The notes under the pieces are model-generated. The model was not told the origin of the DNA and ran no database searches. It saw only the letters and a program-made list of their open reading frames with translations. A program made the translations under genes and the position numbers. A stretch of 19,095 nucleotides of DNA from an uncultured Oscillibacter sp. (GTDB lineage: Bacteria > Bacillota > Clostridia > Oscillospirales > Oscillospiraceae): NCBI GenBank assembly GCA_910588005.1, contig CAJUQM010000015.1, positions 35,318 to 54,412 on the forward strand. The letters are read 5' to 3'. Below are positions 14,888-19,095 of the stretch, piece after piece (within the stretch, counting starts at the first letter, position 1; each line of letters starts with the position of its first letter).

Positions 14888-15862
14888 TCACAGGTTCAGC
14901 CCCGTCTCCTCCGGCAGGCCCAACATGAGATTCATATTCTGCACCGCCGCGCCGCTGGCGCCCTTGCCCAAGTTGTCAAACAGAGCGGTAACGGTAAACC
15001 GCCTGTCGTTTCCCGCTGCAATCAGGGTAAGGCTGTCCCTTCCCCGCCGTTGGTTGGCATAGATTTTAAAGCCGCTGTCAATACCGGTCTCAGGGGCCTC
15101 CGGATCTCCCTCCACCCGGACGATTCCACACCCTCCGGCGGTCTCCTCATAGTATTCGGAGAGGAGCCGCCACACCTGGCGCAGGGTGGATACCCCTTGG
15201 AACTGCCCCATGTGAAAGGGCACAGTGGCAGCCATGCCCTTGTAGTAGTCGTCCACAATGGGGACGAACACCGGAGGCGTATCCAAACCGCAGATTTTCT
15301 CCATCTCGGGCAGGTGCTTGTGGTTCTGCAAAAGTCCGTAGAGGGCGGGACTGGAGAGCGCCGGCGGGCGGTCCCCCTCCTCATACTGGGAAATCATCTT
15401 CTTCCCGCCCCCGGAGTAGCCCGTGAGGGAAAAGCAGGTCAGGGCGGCATCCCTTGGCAGAATCCCCATCCTCACCAACGGGTAGACAATGGAGATAAAT
15501 CCTGTGGCGTGGCATCCGGGGTTCGCCACCCGCTTCGAATTTGCGATCCTCTCCCGGTGAAGGGCCGACAGCTCCGGAAAACCGTAGTCCCAGCCCGGCG
15601 CCGTCCGGTGGGCGGTAGAACAGTCGATGATCCGGGTGTTCGGACGGTCCGCCAGCCCCACGGCCTCTATGGCCGCGGCATCAGGCAGGCAGAGGAACAC
15701 AATGTCCGCCCCGTTGATCAGCCTCGCCCGCTCCTCCGGGTCTTTGCGCTTTTCCTCTTTGATGAGGAGAAGTTCAAGATCCTCCCGGGCAGAGAGGCGG
15801 TCATAGATCTGGAGGCCGGTGGTGCCCTCTCTGCCGTCGATATACACGATTGGCTTACTCAT
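14888..15862 (-). CDS. argC: N-acetyl-gamma-glutamyl-phosphate reductase, type 2 (short form)
   Basis: A 324-residue NADPH-dependent enzyme reducing N-acetylglutamyl phosphate to the semialdehyde. The N-terminus YIDGREGTTGLQIYDRL (7-23) is the nucleotide-binding GxxGxxG region in the wording of the short, type-2 reductases; the catalytic Cys is C117 in VANPGCHATGF. Further marks are STAHRT (82-87) and LTGYSGGGKKMI. The long type-1 enzymes have about 340-350 residues and a different N-terminus, so this is the type-2 branch, more familiar to me from proteobacteria. The start at 15862 is preceded by AGGAGG, which lies within the final codons of the broken lipoprotein gene 7 nt upstream. A 101-nt gap separates its stop from argJ. 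Confidence 0.95.
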   Translation of the reverse strand: MSKPIVYIDGREGTTGLQIYDRLSAREDLELLLIKEEKRKDPEERARLINGADIVFLCLPDAAAIEAVGLADRPNTRIIDCSTAHRTAPGWDYGFPELSALHRERIANSKRVANPGCHATGFISIVYPLVRMGILPRDAALTCFSLTGYSGGGKKMISQYEEGDRPPALSSPALYGLLQNHKHLPEMEKICGLDTPPVFVPIVDDYYKGMAATVPFHMGQFQGVSTLRQVWRLLSEYYEETAGGCGIVRVEGDPEAPETGIDSGFKIYANQRRGRDSLTLIAAGNDRRFTVTALFDNLGKGASGAAVQNMNLMLGLPEETGLNL

Positions 15863-15869
15863 ACGCGTC

Positions 15870-16359
15870 TCATTCCTCCTGTGCGTCCGTTCCGGGGAGG
15901 GGGTACTCCACAAACCCGTACTCCTCCCGCACATTGTAGACAATGGTCAAACCCAGGGGGCCCTCCTCCGCAGGAGTCCAGTCAAAGAGTCCCTTTGCCG
16001 TCCAGAGAACCTCCTCCGGCAGCGCGTCCGCCAGGGTGCCGGACAGGTAGTCCAGCAGCTCCTCCGCGTCCTCTAAGCCGTAGGGGCCGGAGCAGATGCA
16101 ACGGATGCCGCCGGCATACTCCTCCGCCCCGTCGTTGGGATGCTCCAGCTCCAGGAATTCCAGGGTGGCGTCTGTGCGCCACCCGCCACCCCCGCTGCAA
16201 AACAGGCAGGTCCGGGGAAGCGTCTCAAAAAAATCCGCCGCCGCGGCTTCCGGAGCCGTTATGGGTTCCGAACACTTTTTCGGAAGCTCTTCCGCACTCG
16301 GCCGGCCGCCGCAGCCCCACAGCAGCAGCCAAAGCGGCTCCTCTTCTCAAACACACCAT
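15870..16359 (-). pseudogene. Frameshifted lipoprotein gene inside the arginine operon
   Basis: No complete frame exists here, but one minus-strand frame stays open from a TGA at 16349 to a TGA at 15870 and reads as real protein: a Cys/Gly cluster LFCSGGGGWRTD, then EFLELEHPNDGAEEYAGGI, PYGLEDAEELLDYLSGT and IVYNVREEYGF. It has no ATG, GTG or TTG near its beginning. The frame one base away starts with ATG at 16359 after GGGGGA. Removing one G of the GG at 16329-16330 joins them into a lipoprotein signal peptide, MVCLRRGAALLLLWGCGG. I therefore read it as a lipoprotein gene broken by one inserted base, or as a sequencing error. From memory, similar Clostridial lipoproteins have roughly 40-50 more residues between WRTD and EFLELE, hinting at an internal deletion. 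Function unknown. Its last codons carry the argC ribosome binding site. Confidence 0.65.
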
Positions 16360-16451
16360 CCCTGGTCCCCCGATCGTTCCCGCCGGGGCGTTCACCGGAT
16401 CATCCCTTTGTCAATCCCACGATTGAGGAACCCAAGCTGTCACATATCCCG

Positions 16452-17837
16452 TCACAGGTTTTCCCGCTCTTTGATAAACCGCTCAATCTCTTCGATCTGC
16501 CGCGCGGTCTCCCTGACGGCCGGACCGCCGAAGCTGCCCCGAAGCGCCATGCAGTTCTCCAGCTTCAAGGCCTCGTACACGTCCTCTCCAAAGAGGTCCG
16601 AGACCTCCCGCAACTCCTCGATGGTCAGCTCCTCCAGGGTCTTCCCCCTGGCGGTGCAGTCCGCCACCAGGCGGCCCGTCACCGTGTAGGCGTCCCGGAA
16701 GGGCATTCCCTTCTTGGTGAGATAGTCGGCACAGTCCGTGGCGTTGATGAAGCCCCGTCCCGCCGCCTGACGCATATTGTCCGTCCGGACGGTCATAGTG
16801 TCCAGCATGGCGGAGAACACCGGCAGGCACATCTCCACCGTGTCCACCGCGTCAAACACCGGCTCCTTGTCCTCCTGCATGTCCTTGTTGTAGGCCAGGG
16901 GCAGCCCCTTCATCACCGTCAGCAGCGACATCAAATCGCCGTAGACCCGGCCCGTCTTGCCCCGGACCAGCTCCGCCACATCCGGGTTCTTCTTCTGGGG
17001 CATGATGGAGGAGCCGGTGGCATAGGCGTCATCCAGCTCGATAAACTTGAACTCCCAGCTGCACCAGAGGATGACCTCCTCGGCAAAGCGGCTCAGGTGC
17101 ATCATCAAAATGGAGAGGTCAGACAGCAGCTCCAGAGCGTAGTCCCGGTCAGAGACCCCGTCCAGGGAGTTGGACATGGGTCCGTCAAAGCCCAAACCCG
17201 CGGCGGTCTGGGCGCGGTTGATGGGATAGGTGGTGCCCGCCAGAGCACCGGAACCCAGGGGGCACTGGTTCAGCCGTTTCGCGCAGTCCTCCAGCCGGGT
17301 GACATCCCGGGCAAACATCTGGGCGTAGGCCATGAGGTGCTGGGCAAAGGAGATGGGCTGCGCCCGCTGGAGGTGGGTGTACCCCGGCATAACGGCGTTT
17401 TGATACTGCCCCGCCTGCCGGCACAGCACCCGCTCCAGCTCCAGCAGCTGACCGATGATCACCGGGATCTCCCCTCGGACATACATCCGGAAATCCAGGG
17501 CCACCTGGTCGTTGCGGGACCGGGCGGTATGGAGCCGCTTGCCCGCGTCGCCGATCCGGGCGGTGAGCAGCGCCTCGATGTTCATATGGATATCCTCGTT
17601 GTCGGCAGTGAATTCCACGCTCCCCGCCTCGATATCCCGGAGGATGCCGCATAAGCCCTCCGTGATGGCGGAGACATCCTCCGGAGAGATGATCCCGCAG
17701 TCCCCCAGCATTTTGGCGTGGGCCAGACTGCCCTGAATATCCTCCCGGTAAAGGCGCTGGTCGAAGGAGATGGAGGCGTTCAATTCGTTGACCAGCGCGT
17801 CGGTATCTTTGGCAAAGCGGCCGGACCAGAGTTTCAT
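16452..17837 (-). CDS. argH: Argininosuccinate lyase
   Basis: A 461-residue cytoplasmic enzyme of the fumarase/aspartase superfamily, expected as a homotetramer, splitting argininosuccinate into arginine and fumarate. Motifs: KLWSGRF at the start, TARSRNDQVALDFR (104-117), the catalytic PGYTHLQRAQP with H155, and the mobile signature loop GSSIMPQKKNP (275-285) with the catalytic Ser at 276-277. Length is typical, and the C-terminal domain (MPFRDAY and after) is complete. ATG 17837 is chosen because AGGAGG lies 8 nt upstream; the frame is open back to 17957 but that overlaps the argG end and contains hairpin sequence. It follows argG after a 103-nt gap with two hairpins and is followed by the broken lipoprotein gene. 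Confidence 0.97.
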   Translation of the reverse strand: MKLWSGRFAKDTDALVNELNASISFDQRLYREDIQGSLAHAKMLGDCGIISPEDVSAITEGLCGILRDIEAGSVEFTADNEDIHMNIEALLTARIGDAGKRLHTARSRNDQVALDFRMYVRGEIPVIIGQLLELERVLCRQAGQYQNAVMPGYTHLQRAQPISFAQHLMAYAQMFARDVTRLEDCAKRLNQCPLGSGALAGTTYPINRAQTAAGLGFDGPMSNSLDGVSDRDYALELLSDLSILMMHLSRFAEEVILWCSWEFKFIELDDAYATGSSIMPQKKNPDVAELVRGKTGRVYGDLMSLLTVMKGLPLAYNKDMQEDKEPVFDAVDTVEMCLPVFSAMLDTMTVRTDNMRQAAGRGFINATDCADYLTKKGMPFRDAYTVTGRLVADCTARGKTLEELTIEELREVSDLFGEDVYEALKLENCMALRGSFGGPAVRETARQIEEIERFIKERENL

Positions 17838-17886
17838 AGGGAGACCTCCTAAAAGGGATAAATTTTCGCAGAACAGGGAGAAACCG

Positions 17887-17934
17887 GCCGCCTTTGGCGG
17901 CGGAAGAGACCGAGGGGGAGTCCCCTCCCCCTCG
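17887..17934 (-). other. Two hairpins in the argG-argH gap
   Basis: A 9-bp stem CGAGGGGGA/TCCCCCTCG with a 6-nt loop (17911-17919 with 17926-17934) and a 6-bp stem GCCGCC/GGCGGC (17887-17892 with 17896-17901) follow the argG stop. Neither has a T-run on the minus strand, so they are more likely to slow polymerase or protect mRNA ends than to terminate. Confidence 0.5.
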
Positions 17935-17940
17935 AAGCCC

Positions 17941-19095
17941 TTAGAGCTTTCCGGCATCTCTAAGGGCGAGAACCGTATCGGGCAGGCCCCACAGGTTGAT
18001 AAAGCCCGTGGCGTTGGTCTGGTCGTAAGCGCTCTCGTTAAAGGTCACCAGCTCCTCGGAGTACAAACTCTCGGGGGAGGTGATGGAGGCGGTGATGATG
18101 TTGCCCTTGTAGAGCTTCAGCTTCACACTGCCGGTGACATGGGCCTGGGTGGCGTCGGCAAAAGCGCTGAGGGCCTCCCGCAGGGGGGTGAACCACTTGC
18201 CGTTGTAGATGAGGTCCGCGAAATCCACCGCCAGCTTGGCCTTCATATGGGCGGTGTCCTTGTCCACGGTGATCATCTCCAGGCACTGGTGGGCCTTATA
18301 GAGAATGGTGCCGCCGGGGGTCTCGTACACACCCCGGTCCTTCATGCCCACCAGCCGGTTTTCCACGATGTCCAGCAGGCCGATGCCGTTGTCTCCGCCC
18401 AGCTTGTTCAGCTTGCGGATGATGTCGCTGGCCTTCATCTTCTCGCCGTCCACGGCCACAGGAACGCCCTTTTCAAAGTCGACGGTCACATAGGCGGCAG
18501 CGTCGGGGGCGGTGATGGGGCTGACGCCCATCTCCAAAAAGCCGGGCTTTTCATACTGGGGTTCATTGGCGGGGTCCTCCAGGTCCAGTCCCTCGTGGCT
18601 CAGGTGCCAGAGGTTCTTGTCCTTGGAGTAGTTGGTCTCCCGGCTGATCTTCAAAGGCACCTTGTGGGCCTCGGCATAGTCGATCTCCTCGTCCCGGCCC
18701 TTGATCTCCCACTCCCGCCAGGGGGCGATGATGGTCATCTCCGGGGCGAAACGCTTGATGGCCAGCTCAAACCGGACCTGGTCGTTGCCCTTGCCGGTGC
18801 AGCCGTGGGCAATGGCGTCCGCCCTCTCGGCCTTGGCGATCTCCACCAGCTTCTTGCCGATGATGGGCCGGGCAAAGGCGGTGCCCAGCAGGTACTGCTC
18901 GTAGCTGGCGCCCATCTTCAGGGAGGGGATGATGACGTCGTCCACCATCTCGTCGGTGAGGTCCGCGATGTACAGTTTGCTGGCGCCGGTCTTGATGGCC
19001 TTCTCCTCCAGCCCGTCCAGCTCGTCCCCCTGGCCCACGTCGGCGGCCACGGCGATGATCTCCGGATTGTTGTAGTTCTCCTTCAGCCAGGGGAT
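17941..19095 (-). CDS. argG: Argininosuccinate synthase (5' end outside the window)
   Basis: The visible 384 residues run from IPWLKENYNNPEIIAVAAD at the right edge to the stop at 17941; roughly 15-20 N-terminal residues with the SGGLDTS ATP loop lie beyond the window. The enzyme joins citrulline and aspartate with ATP to give argininosuccinate. Family sequences are clear: ADVGQGDELDGLE, ASKLYIADL, GTAFARPIIGKKLVEIA, AHGCTGKGNDQVRFE (the citrulline/aspartate-binding region), APWREW, SRETNYSKDKNLWHLSHEG and the oligomerisation tail ending in LRDAGKL. The frame continues open to the last base, so the apparent GTG start at 19050 is internal. It is the first visible gene of the arginine operon; its promoter and any ARG box are off the window. 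Confidence 0.97.
   Translation of the reverse strand: MPWLKENYNNPEIIAVAADVGQGDELDGLEEKAIKTGASKLYIADLTDEMVDDVIIPSLKMGASYEQYLLGTAFARPIIGKKLVEIAKAERADAIAHGCTGKGNDQVRFELAIKRFAPEMTIIAPWREWEIKGRDEEIDYAEAHKVPLKISRETNYSKDKNLWHLSHEGLDLEDPANEPQYEKPGFLEMGVSPITAPDAAAYVTVDFEKGVPVAVDGEKMKASDIIRKLNKLGGDNGIGLLDIVENRLVGMKDRGVYETPGGTILYKAHQCLEMITVDKDTAHMKAKLAVDFADLIYNGKWFTPLREALSAFADATQAHVTGSVKLKLYKGNIITASITSPESLYSEELVTFNESAYDQTNATGFINLWGLPDTVLALRDAGKL

Noticed and set aside
13668..15062. 464-codon open frame on the plus strand
   Set aside because: It is antisense to argJ and the end of argC, Gly/His/Arg-rich, and shows no family signature.
15982..16200. 72-codon minus-strand open frame starting at 16200
   Set aside because: It overlaps the lipoprotein remnant in another frame and reads Arg/Gly-rich; the frame ending at 15870 has much better protein character.
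14840..16426. 528-codon open frame on the plus strand
   Set aside because: It lies antisense to argC, the lipoprotein remnant and the argH end. Composition is Pro/Arg/His-rich with no domain, no ribosome binding site fits, and it is a high-GC shadow of the minus-strand genes.

Overview
The window is about 19 kb of GC-rich bacterial chromosome. Protein sequences, AGGAGG-type ribosome binding sites and sigma-A promoters point to a Gram-positive anaerobe of the Clostridia, most likely gut Oscillospiraceae (Flavonifractor/Pseudoflavonifractor/Oscillibacter-like). This is inferred from protein style; no marker gene is present. There is no tRNA, rRNA, CRISPR array, insertion sequence or phage gene.

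Layout. (1) 19-1041 (-): FMN-dependent alpha-hydroxy-acid oxidizing protein with a Cys-rich N-terminus. (2) 1222-2855 (+): DUF4349 lipoprotein and a small metallo-beta-lactamase-fold hydrolase. (3) 2959-3705 (-): acyl-ACP thioesterase, convergent with the hydrolase across a 15-bp terminator stem. (4) 3842-6597 (-): four-gene unit of a TM1266-type putative [FeFe]-hydrogenase regulator, an ABC solute-binding lipoprotein, a permease and an ATPase. It has a near-consensus promoter and a leader of about 200 nt that ends in an intrinsic terminator just before the first gene, which is the arrangement of a riboswitch or attenuator. (5) 7308-8238 (+): GNAT acetyltransferase and a half-size EamA transporter. 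(6) 8287-9759 (-): 4-alpha-glucanotransferase. (7) 9905-19095 (-): the arginine cluster argG-argH-(broken lipoprotein)-argC-argJ-(small membrane protein)-argB-argD-argF, closed by a strong terminator. argG runs off the right edge.

Function. ArgJ recycles the acetyl group and makes N-acetylglutamate. ArgB, ArgC and ArgD convert that to N-acetylornithine, ArgJ releases ornithine, and ArgF, ArgG and ArgH complete arginine. This is the cyclic pathway in one cluster; carbamoyl-phosphate synthase is not in the window.

Most of the window is ordinary metabolism. The places most worth a second look are the unassigned structured leader and attenuator ahead of the TM1266-ABC operon, the link that operon suggests between hydrogenase-system regulation and uptake of an unknown small molecule, and a lipoprotein gene inside the arginine cluster that is broken by a single-base frameshift and has no complete open reading frame.
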